A DNA stretch of 64,000 nucleotides from positions 2,240,001 through 2,304,000 of the forward strand of contig NZ_AQUO01000001.1 of the NCBI RefSeq assembly GCF_000371965.1, read 5' to 3'. Source of the DNA: Paracoccus sp. N5 (GTDB lineage: Bacteria; Pseudomonadota; Alphaproteobacteria; Rhodobacterales; Rhodobacteraceae). Positions 19,745-26,284 of the stretch are shown one piece after another. The notes under the pieces were generated by a model that saw nothing but the letters and a program-made list of their open reading frames with translations, had not been told where the DNA came from and did not search any database. The translations under genes and the position numbers were made by a program. Numbering within the stretch: position 1 is the first letter of the stretch; the number at the start of each line of letters is the position of its first letter.

Positions 19745-20032
19745 TCAGAATTGCACCCCCGTCACGGGCTCGGCTCCGTCATCCTCAGCCTGGCAGCGAT
19801 ACCAGACCTCGTCGAAGTCGCCAGTCGCTTCGCCTTTGCGCAGCCAGAAATGCCGGACGGCACTGGGGTCGAGTTCTTCCAGGTCCTCCTCGCCCAGCGA
19901 TGCATGGTAAGCAGCTGCTTCGAGGATGCGTTCCCGGGTTATGGTCTCTGTCGGGATGTGGCCCCAGGCGAAACACGCCCAAGCCTCGCCGTCCGCGTTC
20001 AGAAAGAATTCCAGGCGATGTGCGGTGTTCAT
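19745..20032 (-). CDS. Hypothetical phage protein
   Basis: 95 residues from MNTAHRLEFFLNADGEAWA. The acidic C-terminal half contains GEEDLEELDPSAVRHFWLRK. Start chosen at 20032, after the CAAAGGGTCA leader. No domain recognised. Confidence 0.6.
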   Translation of the reverse strand: MNTAHRLEFFLNADGEAWACFAWGHIPTETITRERILEAAAYHASLGEEDLEELDPSAVRHFWLRKGEATGDFDEVWYRCQAEDDGAEPVTGVQF

Positions 20033-20094
20033 GATTGACCCTTTGTGCTGATCCTTCGGGATGGCGGCGCGAGCCGCGCCGCGCACCGGAAGGG

Positions 20095-21078
20095 TCAGTC
20101 CGCGCCGATCTCGGGTCGGCCCATCATCAGGGGCACGGCGGTTTCGGCCTGGGCATGGGCCATCGCTTCGCGGGCGGCATCGCGCAGCGCCGCGTCGGGG
20201 TTGTAGATCGAGGCGATGAACTTCACGTCCTGGCCGGCCTTGCGATAGCGGAAGCGCACGGCGAGACGGTAAAGCGCGCCTTCCTCGAAAACCGGGATCG
20301 CGATCATGAAGAGGTTCGGCAGGGTCAGTGGGCTACCGTCCGGGCTGCGATGCTCGGTCAGGAATTGCACCTGGGCTTCGCCGGTGTCGCGGTTGGTCTT
20401 GACCTCGATGTGGCCGACCTCGTGGATCTTCAACTCGCGCGACAGCAGGTTGATGGCGGCATACTGACCGAACCGCCCCTGGATCTTGGCGGCGATGTCG
20501 ATCATCCGCTGTTCCCAGTCCTCGATCTGGTCGCCGGGCTTGCCCAGCAGCGCCGGCGTGGGGTCGAGGAAGTCGCTGGCCTGTGCCTCGATGAACTCGC
20601 CGAACACGTCCTTGTCGAGGGCCTTGCCGTCGATCGCGCTCCAGCGTTTCCATTCTTCGGAGACGGGGAAGTCATAGACAGCGCGGTGGCGGCCATAATT
20701 CGCGGCCGGGTCGCCGGCTTCCGGCGCAACCACCGGGGCGCCCTGGCCGTGGTAGTCGATCACTGAGATCAGCTTGGGCGCGGGATGGATCTGGCCGAAC
20801 AGTGCGGTATCCGCGCCCTTGAAGCGATTGGTCCAGCTGATCAGGCTGTCCAGATCGGCCAGCACCGCCTTGCCGGTGCGCTGGAGCGGTTTCAGCGCCT
20901 CGACCACGGCGCGGTGCTTGCTGGTCAGATCCTCGACGCGCAGGCCTTCGGGCACGGCGACGATGAAAGGGGCCTCGGGCTCGTCTGCCGTCGGCATGCT
21001 GATAGGCTGGACCTCGCCCAGGCGCGGCAGTTCGGCCAGCAGCGTCTCGGCAATGTTCTTCGGGGTTTCGGAGGTCAT
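20095..21078 (-). CDS. DUF2303 family phage protein
   Basis: 327 residues: SKHRAVVEALKPLQRTGKAV, DLDSLISWTNRFKGADTALF, LISVIDYHG, YDFPVSEEWKRWSAIDGKAL and DFGEFIEA-type segments match DUF2303, a phage protein often beside recombination genes. Function unknown. Second of a three-gene set with the two genes upstream. Confidence 0.82.
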   Translation of the reverse strand: MTSETPKNIAETLLAELPRLGEVQPISMPTADEPEAPFIVAVPEGLRVEDLTSKHRAVVEALKPLQRTGKAVLADLDSLISWTNRFKGADTALFGQIHPAPKLISVIDYHGQGAPVVAPEAGDPAANYGRHRAVYDFPVSEEWKRWSAIDGKALDKDVFGEFIEAQASDFLDPTPALLGKPGDQIEDWEQRMIDIAAKIQGRFGQYAAINLLSRELKIHEVGHIEVKTNRDTGEAQVQFLTEHRSPDGSPLTLPNLFMIAIPVFEEGALYRLAVRFRYRKAGQDVKFIASIYNPDAALRDAAREAMAHAQAETAVPLMMGRPEIGAD

Positions 21079-21088
21079 GGGCTGTCCT

Positions 21089-21460
21089 TTACTCAGCGGC
21101 GCGCAGCTCGCGCTTGCCGTTGCCGGCATCGCGGATTTCCATGCGGGACTGCGCGGGATTGTGGGTGGTGATGCCGCCATCGCCGGTCATCCAGGCGACG
21201 GCCTTGCGCTTTGGTGCTTTGGGTCCGACGATCTTGTCATCCATCGTCATCTGGGTTGCGCCGAAGGGATCAACCGCAACGTCGATGGTGATCGTGATCT
21301 TGCCCTTGGCGGTGGTCGCATACTGCTGCGCAAAGCTGCGCATCTCGACGTTGTTCGCCTCGATTCGCGACAGCAGGTCGGGCAGGTAGTCGCCGGCGTC
21401 GGCAAGCGACAGCATCTGATCGAGGCTGCGCATCTGCGGGGCAGAGGTGGGGATTTCCAT
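21089..21460 (-). CDS. Hypothetical phage protein
   Basis: 123 residues, with a helical start (RSLDQMLSLADAGDYLPDLL), a strand-rich centre (KGKITITIDVAVDPFGATQM) and a basic end. 10 bp upstream of the DUF2303 gene and probably functionally linked to it. No domain recognised. Confidence 0.65.
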   Translation of the reverse strand: MEIPTSAPQMRSLDQMLSLADAGDYLPDLLSRIEANNVEMRSFAQQYATTAKGKITITIDVAVDPFGATQMTMDDKIVGPKAPKRKAVAWMTGDGGITTHNPAQSRMEIRDAGNGKRELRAAE

Positions 21461-21463
21461 ACC

Positions 21464-21664
21464 TCAGGCCTCCTCGTCCTGCTCGATGCGAGCCCGGACG
21501 AAGCAATCCTTCGCCTCGACCAGCTTGCGCATGCCGGCGGTCTTCTCGGCGCCCTCGACAAGCGCGGTGTCCATCTCCCGCGCCAGCGCGTCGATGGGCT
21601 TCACCACCGCTTGCAGGTGCGGCGGCAGATGCTCGTGGCGGAGCCATTTCAAAAGCCGGTTCAT
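21464..21664 (-). CDS. Small helical-hairpin protein resembling the Acb2/Tad1 anti-CBASS family
   Basis: 66 residues: HLPPHLQAVVKPIDALAREM and then EGAEKTAGMRKLVEAKDCFV. The layout (N-terminal turn, helix ending in a dicarboxylic loop before E-K-T-x-x-x-R-K-L-x-E-A-K-D, second helix) is that of Acb2/Tad1-like hairpin proteins, some of which soak up the cyclic nucleotides of CBASS defence. Similarity was judged by eye only. It lies in the early-left operon, where a counter-defence gene would be expected. Confidence 0.5.
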   Translation of the reverse strand: MNRLLKWLRHEHLPPHLQAVVKPIDALAREMDTALVEGAEKTAGMRKLVEAKDCFVRARIEQDEEA

Positions 21665-21790
21665 AGGCTTCTCCTTTGAAAGCCCGGAGCCGCCGGGCGC
21701 GGTGTGAAAAGAGAAAGTGCTGGCCGCGCGATGGGCGGAGGGAGGAAAACCGCCGCCGCGCGGCCAGCCAGTGGGGGCGGCGACAAGCCG

Positions 21791-21937
21791 TCAGGCCACC
21801 CGTTCCGTCGCGCAGACCGGGACCGGATCGGTCCAGCCGCGCGGATCGCGATTGTCAAAGAAGCGCGACAGCATCTCGGCAGATACCAGCCGGGTCTGGT
21901 TGGTGAGCAGGTTGGTCAGCCCGTAGAACCGGGGCAT
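21791..21937 (-). CDS. Small phage protein
   Basis: 48 residues (MPRFYGLTNLLTNQTRLVSA...). Its ATG overlaps the stop of the upstream membrane protein (TGATG), which supports translation. Function unknown. Confidence 0.5.
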   Translation of the reverse strand: MPRFYGLTNLLTNQTRLVSAEMLSRFFDNRDPRGWTDPVPVCATERVA

Positions 21938-22356
21938 CAGCGGCCCTCCGACAGCGCGACCCAGCCCATGTCCCGAGACTGGGCGGCGGTCGGCGCGACG
22001 AAATCGGCGACATCGATCCAGTTCCACATCGAGCCGATCAGCCATCCGAAGACGAACCCGACCAGCAGCACAAGCGCGATGGCCAGCCAGAGAAACACGA
22101 CGCCCCAGGCGATCGGCCGGCGCGCGTCGTCATCCCAGATCTCCGCGGCAAATTCGTCGACCTGAAATCCGAGGTTCGCCTCGGGAACGCCCTGGATGCG
22201 AAGCGTGTCGTCGCCCCCGGATTTCAGGGCAGGGTAGCCGTCGAGCACCGGCACGCGCCGGCGCAACGTCCGCCCAGAACGCATCCCGATCTCATCCGCC
22301 TCGGCCGAGGCCCGGCGCGCTGTCGCGGCGACAAAGGCCTGTTCGTTCCCATGCAT
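21937..22356 (-). CDS. Phage membrane protein, first gene of the early-left operon
   Basis: 139 residues with a soluble N-terminal half and one or two tightly packed hydrophobic spans at about residues 82-110 (WGVVFLWLAIALVLLVGFVF). Strong ribosome-binding site (GGGAGAAGC) upstream of ATG 22356. It is the first gene after the pL promoter, about 31 nt into the transcript. Could act in superinfection exclusion or host takeover (inference). Confidence 0.65.
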   Translation of the reverse strand: MHGNEQAFVAATARRASAEADEIGMRSGRTLRRRVPVLDGYPALKSGGDDTLRIQGVPEANLGFQVDEFAAEIWDDDARRPIAWGVVFLWLAIALVLLVGFVFGWLIGSMWNWIDVADFVAPTAAQSRDMGWVALSEGR

Positions 22357-22393
22357 GCTGCTTCTCCCGTCGGCGGGGTGCCGATGGGTTGCA

Positions 22394-22442
22394 TAAATAC
22401 ACGCAGTTGCGTGCATTGCAAATGAAAACACGCAACTGCGTG
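22394..22442 (-). promoter_or_regulatory. pL promoter with two operators
   Basis: Reading the minus strand: -35 TTGCAA (22421-22416), 16-bp spacer, -10 TATTTA (22399-22394). The spacer contains operator CACGCAGTTGCGTG (22400-22413). A second copy, CACGCAACTGCGTG, lies at 22429-22442 just upstream of the -35. Same design as pR at 24215-24258. Confidence 0.8.
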
Positions 22443-22608
22443 CATATCGGTATAGCGGACCCGATTCGCCCATGCTATCCTGCCGGCAGGGCGGGCGCAG
22501 CGTTCACCCTGCCGGCGCCGGGCTGCGGCGCTAAGGGTTCCGTGTTTGCTGGCTCGATATGAGCTGGTGAGATATGGTCGACCTGCACACACTGATGAGG
22601 CCGAGCAG

Positions 22609-23232
22609 ATGGATGGTGCAAATGCGCTGCTGAGCTTGCCGCTAAGCACCCTCCTGCCGCTGGCGGTGGGTTACCTTTGCTATCGAACAGCTTATGTCGG
22701 ACGCGACGGGCACCATAAGCAGACGGACATCATCTTCAGTGTTGTCGTATTCGCAGCGCTGACGCGAGCGATCTCAGATTTGATCTCTCCGAAGGTCGCT
22801 CCCGATGCGGGCCTGCTGATCGGTGCATGGGCCGCTTATGTCACCGCACTCTATTGGAGGCGGTATATAAGTGGCTGGGTCGCTGAGAAGCTCAGGGATG
22901 CAGGGTATATTGACCACGACGGACAGCCAACCGCTTGGAAGACGATGCTTGCGGCTCAGCTGAAAGGGCCGACCCGTCTGACAGTGTATCTGAAGGACGG
23001 TCGCCGCCTAATGTCGAGTCGCTTAAGCGATTTCAACGACGCGCCCCTCAAATCGTGCATACTAGGAGAAGATGGCTCTGTCGGGATTTATGTGACGGAT
23101 GCTTATGACCCAGAAACTAAGAAATGGGTCCCGCAGCAGCCGTTCGATGAAAACTTCGCCGACTGGGGGTTTGAGCTGACCATCATTCCCGCCTCAGAGG
23201 TCGCAAGGATTGAGGTGACTCGACCGTGCTAA
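22609..23232 (+). CDS. DUF6338-like membrane protein in the immunity region
   Basis: 207 residues. Two or three hydrophobic spans in the N-terminal 85 residues (LLPLAVGYLCYRTAYVG; TDIIFSVVVFAALTRAISDL; LLIGAWAAYVTALYW). Then a soluble part with TRLTVYLKDGRRLMSSRL, SVGIYVTDAYDPETKKWVPQ and a final TIIPASEVARIEV, which resembles DUF6338 proteins (by eye). Base composition is more AT-rich than neighbours. It lies between pL and the repressor, where lysogenic-conversion genes are often found. Confidence 0.65.
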   Translation: MDGANALLSLPLSTLLPLAVGYLCYRTAYVGRDGHHKQTDIIFSVVVFAALTRAISDLISPKVAPDAGLLIGAWAAYVTALYWRRYISGWVAEKLRDAGYIDHDGQPTAWKTMLAAQLKGPTRLTVYLKDGRRLMSSRLSDFNDAPLKSCILGEDGSVGIYVTDAYDPETKKWVPQQPFDENFADWGFELTIIPASEVARIEVTRPC

Positions 23233-23339
23233 GGTTTCGGGACTGGCTTGGGCTTTTCCTCGTTCGTCGATGGGGCGGCTGGTGTCTGCGAGCCGCCGAC
23301 TCCAGTCAATCCTTCGTGCGTTGACGGTTTCTGTGCCAT
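23229..23339 (-). CDS. Micro-ORF C, Pro/Lys-rich 36-residue protein
   Basis: ATG 23339, starting MAQKPSTH and ending NEEKPKPVPKP. GAAAGG lies 7 nt upstream as ribosome-binding site. In the same frame as micro-ORFs A and B, 4 codons after the stop of B. Its TAG overlaps the TAA of the convergent membrane-protein gene (CTAA). Confidence 0.5.
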   Translation of the reverse strand: MAQKPSTHEGLTGVGGSQTPAAPSTNEEKPKPVPKP

Positions 23340-23351
23340 ATTGGGACCTTT

Positions 23352-23447
23352 CTATTTTTTTGGTGGAGGAGCATTACTTGCTGGCTTGGTTGCTACCGGC
23401 TGTTGGGATCGCGTGACATACACCGGGGTCGTCGGTTTTTTTGACAT
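23352..23447 (-). CDS. Micro-ORF B, Pro/Lys-rich 31-residue protein
   Basis: ATG 23447, MSKKPTTPVYVTRSQQ, ending KPASNAPPPKK. The N terminus resembles ORF C (MSKKPTT versus MAQKPST) and the C terminus resembles ORF A (KPASNAPPPKK versus KPSSPPPPPKK). Begins two codons after the TGA of A. The ribosome-binding site is weak, so re-initiation from A is likely. Confidence 0.45.
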   Translation of the reverse strand: MSKKPTTPVYVTRSQQPVATKPASNAPPPKK

Positions 23448-23453
23448 TGCGCA

Positions 23454-23534
23454 TCATTTCTTTGGTGGCGGTGGCGGCGAGCTGGGCTTGCTCGCAATTG
23501 GTTTTTGGCTGTCGCCAACTCCTACCCTGCCCAT
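23454..23534 (-). CDS. Micro-ORF A, Pro/Lys-rich 26-residue protein
   Basis: ATG 23534 with a very good ribosome-binding site (TAGGAGGT 4 nt before). MGRVGVGDSQKPIAS, then KPSSPPPPPKK. First of three in-frame tandem micro-genes. An open frame on the opposite strand over the same bases is judged a shadow. Confidence 0.5.
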   Translation of the reverse strand: MGRVGVGDSQKPIASKPSSPPPPPKK

Positions 23535-23562
23535 TTAGACCTCCTAGTCCTGAAATAGCTTG

Positions 23563-23684
23563 CTAGATCCGCTCAACCATCTCGGCCGGCACCACCAGTG
23601 CCGCGCCCGCGACCTGCGTCTCGGCCAGTTCGGCCCCAGGGTGGCGATGGTGGCGGGCGGGTCGGATGGCATGTCAAGGCTCAT
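23563..23684 (-). pseudogene. Frameshifted small gene remnant
   Basis: From ATG 23684 the frame reads MSLDMPSDPPATIATLG; after the GGGG run near 23635 the adjacent frame continues AELAETQVAGAALVVPAEM and VERI before TAG. Adding one G would give a single protein of about 40 residues. Either a decayed gene or a sequencing error. Confidence 0.35.
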
Positions 23685-23811
23685 CTGTTGGTTGCGGCGC
23701 GGCATGTTCAGGGTTGTCGGGTCGGCGGAAAGTTGCCTAAAGTTCTCTGAATGTTCTTGCGAGTCGGAGGGGTGATGGAGGTTCCAATCGCAATTGCTCT
23801 TGATCTGTGGT

Positions 23812-24177
23812 CTAAGCTTGATCCCGTTCGTCAACGCATTGTCCTTGACCATCTTCGTGCTGGGTTTGCATCTCGCGGCCTAACTTCGCCAGTAGATCAA
23901 GGGTTGTCTGGCGCAGATCCTCGGGCGCCGCCGCAAGGTAGTTGAGATATGCGATAGTCTGAGCGTTTGCTCGGACCCCAGTATAGACGTAGATGGCGGC
24001 CTCTTGGCCCAACTCGTCTAAGATCGCTGCCAATTTCTGTTGGACGGGCGAGGATCCGCGACTGAAGGTTTGCTCCAGGTAGTTGGGGCCAAGCCCCGCG
24101 GCTATGCTCAGCGCGCGCAGGCTACGTCCATCTTCGCTTATTGCGGCCCGAAGGCGCTGCACCCATCCATCTTTCAT
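23812..24177 (-). CDS. XRE-type phage repressor (CI-like)
   Basis: 121 residues. HTH at about 18-45 (SLRALSIAAGLGPNYLEQTF), then a C-terminal part with AILDELGQEAAIYVYTG and a helical dimerisation-like segment (PEDLRQTTLDLLAKLGREM). No LexA-type protease domain. It diverges from the Cro-like gene across the pR operators, the classic immunity arrangement, so it is the best candidate to bind the CACGCA-NN-TGCGTG operators. Confidence 0.85.
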   Translation of the reverse strand: MKDGWVQRLRAAISEDGRSLRALSIAAGLGPNYLEQTFSRGSSPVQQKLAAILDELGQEAAIYVYTGVRANAQTIAYLNYLAAAPEDLRQTTLDLLAKLGREMQTQHEDGQGQCVDERDQA

Positions 24178-24214
24178 AGCTATTTAGCTATCATCGCTGT
24201 GCAACCGATGCTTG

Positions 24215-24258
24215 CACGCAGTTGCGGGTATTGCATTACACGCAACTGCGTGTATATG
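24215..24258 (+). promoter_or_regulatory. pR promoter with two operators
   Basis: -35 TTGCAT (24231-24236), 16-bp spacer, -10 TATATG (24253-24258). The spacer contains CACGCAACTGCGTG (24239-24252). Upstream is CACGCAGTTGCGGG (24215-24228, one mismatch). The predicted start of transcription falls at about 24265, on an ATG, so the Cro-like mRNA may be leaderless. Confidence 0.8.
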
Positions 24259-24474
24259 TCGGCTATGGACCGTTCGCTTCTCACCGAGATTGACAGTTTT
24301 ATCGCCGAAACCGGTCTTTCCGAGCACCGCGTTGGCGTGCTTCTTGCGGCCAACGGACGGCTCTTACCTCGTTTGCGGAAGGGGGGGCGCGTCTGGCCGG
24401 ATACGGAGCAGAAAATTCGCGACGCGTTGCATGCGGAGCGCGCAAGGCGCTGTGCCTCCGAGGGCGCGGCATGA
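24256..24474 (+). CDS. Cro-like HTH protein
   Basis: 72 residues from ATG 24256, or 69 from ATG 24265 (MDRSLLTEIDS). HTH-like LLTEIDSFIAETGLSEHRVG then LPRLRKGGRVWPDTEQKIRD, a pattern typical of alphaproteobacterial phage Cro-type proteins. First gene under pR; its stop overlaps the next start (ATGA). Confidence 0.75.
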   Translation: MSAMDRSLLTEIDSFIAETGLSEHRVGVLLAANGRLLPRLRKGGRVWPDTEQKIRDALHAERARRCASEGAA

Positions 24475-24827
24475 GCCTTCATTCTCATCCCGCGTCCTCT
24501 CTCCGTTCTGGTGATCGTCCTTCTGCACGGGGAAACAACAGCACAGGACCTTCAGAAATGTCTTTCCGAAAATGCGGCGGCGAAGAGGCCGAGCGCGCCT
24601 GGTTCGCCGGGCTGCTGTGGCGGGCCTTTCCCGAGGCGCGGAGCGAGAACGAGCTGGCCGAGCTGGCGGCCGAGGTCCTGACCTCGGACAGCCGCCCGGT
24701 CACCGCGCGCACGGTGCGCAACTGGCTGCGCCGCGAGAACGCCCCGCATTTTCGCTATGTGCTGAAGGTCATCGCCCTGGTCGGTGCCGAGGCGGTGTTT
24801 CAGGTCATCGACCCGGAGGTGCAGTGA
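24471..24827 (+). CDS. Early-right HTH protein
   Basis: 118 residues if started at 24471; an alternative ATG at 24558 gives 89. VTARTVRNWLRRENAPHFRY and VLKVIALVGAEAVFQVID look like a winged or XRE-type DNA-binding protein that selects a chromosomal or phage site (inference). The TGA overlaps the next ATG (TGATG). Confidence 0.6.
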   Translation: MSLHSHPASSLRSGDRPSARGNNSTGPSEMSFRKCGGEEAERAWFAGLLWRAFPEARSENELAELAAEVLTSDSRPVTARTVRNWLRRENAPHFRYVLKVIALVGAEAVFQVIDPEVQ

Positions 24828-24979
24828 TGCGGATCTTCTGGCGGATGGCACAGCGTTACTACGCCGCCCGGCATCGCCGGGCGCTGCGGCTGGCCGGGGC
24901 GCATGCCCATTCGACCGATTGGTTCAAGTCGCAATCGGAAAAGTTTTTCCACAAGATCAAGGGGGCGCGGAAACTATGA
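24827..24979 (+). CDS. Small basic phage protein
   Basis: 50 residues, very rich in Arg/Lys/His (MRIFWRMAQRYYAARHRRAL...). Coupled at both ends (TGATG upstream, ATGA downstream), which supports translation. Function unknown. Confidence 0.55.
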   Translation: MRIFWRMAQRYYAARHRRALRLAGAHAHSTDWFKSQSEKFFHKIKGARKL

Positions 24980-25473
24980 CCACGGCACAAACTGTCCACA
25001 TCCCGGGCTATGCCAACGTGAACGACGCCGCGGCTCGCCTTGGCGTCACATCTTCCGCGATCCGCCATCACCTGCGCGCCTACGGCGACCTGTCCCGGCT
25101 GGAACGCTATGCGGCGGCGCTCGCTGATCCGTTGGGGATCGAGCTTCCCGATGGCGCCCGGGCGGCCTCGCCGGCCGAGGCGGCGCAGCTGCTGGGGCTG
25201 AACCATACAACGGTCTACACGCACCTGTGCAAATACGGGCACCTGCGCGGGGCCGGCTTCCTGCAGCGCGGCCGCGTCGCTGCCGATGGCGATCGGCCCA
25301 TATCGCTTGCCGAGGTTCCGGGGCTGGAGCCCTACCTGGGCGGGGCCCGACCCGAGACGGCGCCGCGCGGCAGTCTGATGGTTTCGGCCGGGGGGCTCGA
25401 TGTCGAGGCGGTGATCGCCACCATCCGCCAGTGCCGCGACGAGGTGCTTGCCGCGCGCGAGGGCACGGCATGA
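24976..25473 (+). CDS. Phage DNA-binding protein with two HTH-like units
   Basis: 165 residues. Two short helical units that look like MerR/excisionase-type HTH: YANVNDAAARLGVTSSAIRH at 11-30 and ASPAEAAQLLGLNHTTVYTH at about 56-75. Last strongly supported gene of the early-right cluster. Downstream, 25474-25655 shows short open frames but no convincing gene. Confidence 0.65.
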   Translation: MTTAQTVHIPGYANVNDAAARLGVTSSAIRHHLRAYGDLSRLERYAAALADPLGIELPDGARAASPAEAAQLLGLNHTTVYTHLCKYGHLRGAGFLQRGRVAADGDRPISLAEVPGLEPYLGGARPETAPRGSLMVSAGGLDVEAVIATIRQCRDEVLAAREGTA

Positions 25474-25655
25474 TCGGGCAGGTTGCCGAAAAAGGGGCTC
25501 TGCGATCGAGGGGGGTGGCCGGGCTGGCTGGATGGAATCTGTCGCAGCGATACCACCGGCAAGTGGACGTGGTTCGTTGGCCGCGGAGCGGCAGAAGCAG
25601 GTGGTTTAGGGTAGGCCGTTCGGAGGGACTGCTTTCTTCCGGGCCTGGTCAGGCG

Positions 25656-25895
25656 TCAAAACAGCGAACCTTGACCACCGGTGCCCGAGTTTCCTTTACC
25701 GCCGTCATCATCGTCGGCAAGTGCCTCGCTCACCCGGCCTTGGTTGGTGCCGAGTTCGCCCGCGATCCGCTGTTGAGACCATCCGCGCCGGCGCATTCTC
25801 CGTGCGGTCTCCTGTTCCAGCCGGCCGAGGTAAGACCGCTGCACCGTAATGCGGTTCAGCAGAACGCCCGTTTCCGGGTCGAGATAAGTAGCCAT
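25656..25895 (-). CDS. Small HTH regulator on the opposite strand
   Basis: 79 residues. MATYLDPETGVLLN, then a Lys/Arg-rich HTH: RRRGWSQQRIAGELGTNQGR, VSEALADDDDGG. ATG 25895. It faces against the early-right operon and has a 14-bp-stem hairpin 62 bp upstream of its ATG, which may be its operator. Confidence 0.7.
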   Translation of the reverse strand: MATYLDPETGVLLNRITVQRSYLGRLEQETARRMRRRGWSQQRIAGELGTNQGRVSEALADDDDGGKGNSGTGGQGSLF

Positions 25896-25956
25896 GGTTT
25901 TTCCTTTTACGTGGCTGCTATGGGGCCGTCCTTTGCTGTTGGGCGACGGCTTCACC

Positions 25957-25990
25957 TGCAGGGCGACTCGCTCCAACGAGTCGCCCTGCA
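25957..25990. promoter_or_regulatory. Perfect 14-bp-stem inverted repeat
   Basis: TGCAGGGCGACTCG, 6-nt loop CTCCAA, CGAGTCGCCCTGCA. It lies between the divergent HTH gene (starts 25895) and the plus-strand gene at 26066. No T-run follows, so an operator or RNA structure is likelier than a terminator. Confidence 0.7.
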
Positions 25991-26065
25991 TTCGCAATTT
26001 GATGGCACAAACACGCGCGATGTAAATTGCGGCAGTCTGCCGGCCCCTCGCGAGAAGGCAGCGGC

Positions 26066-26284
26066 ATGACTCAGGATCAACGCCACCTCTTCGGCTCGAT
26101 GATTGCCCTCTGGGAGGAGGCCTTAGCGCATGAGGAAAGGCCGGAAGATGCTATCGCGTTGCTGGCTGACGCCTGCGCCTATGGGCTGAACGAGGGTGAT
26201 TTCGACCCTCGGCCAATAGAAGATCGCCTCCGTGCATCGTTCTCTTCGCTGCACCGCGCCAAGCATGCGGGGATACGACATTGA
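26066..26284 (+). CDS. Small acidic phage protein
   Basis: 72 residues (MTQDQRHLFGSMIALWEEAL...). AGAAGG ribosome-binding site 7 nt upstream. Its stop overlaps the next gene (TTGA). Function unknown. Confidence 0.6.
   Translation: MTQDQRHLFGSMIALWEEALAHEERPEDAIALLADACAYGLNEGDFDPRPIEDRLRASFSSLHRAKHAGIRH

Noticed and set aside
22479..22530. GC-rich inverted repeats (CTGCCGGC... / ...CCTGCCGGC)
   Set aside because: Short, interrupted and without a T-run; not separable from background in such high-GC DNA.
23248..23538. Plus-strand 96-codon frame rich in Gly/Phe
   Set aside because: It mirrors the Pro/Lys-rich codons of the three minus-strand micro-genes, which have better ribosome-binding sites and internal similarity.
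23775..23945. Plus-strand ORF (MEVPIAIALDLWSKLDP...) with a fair ribosome-binding site
   Set aside because: Lies antisense over the 3' end of the repressor gene; no family seen; cannot exclude a real small gene.
25474..25655. Continuation of the 24976 gene after its TGA
   Set aside because: The same frame stays open for ~47 codons (WPGWLDGI..., KWTWFVG) and could be a TTG-started small gene, but there is no ribosome-binding site or homologue known to me.
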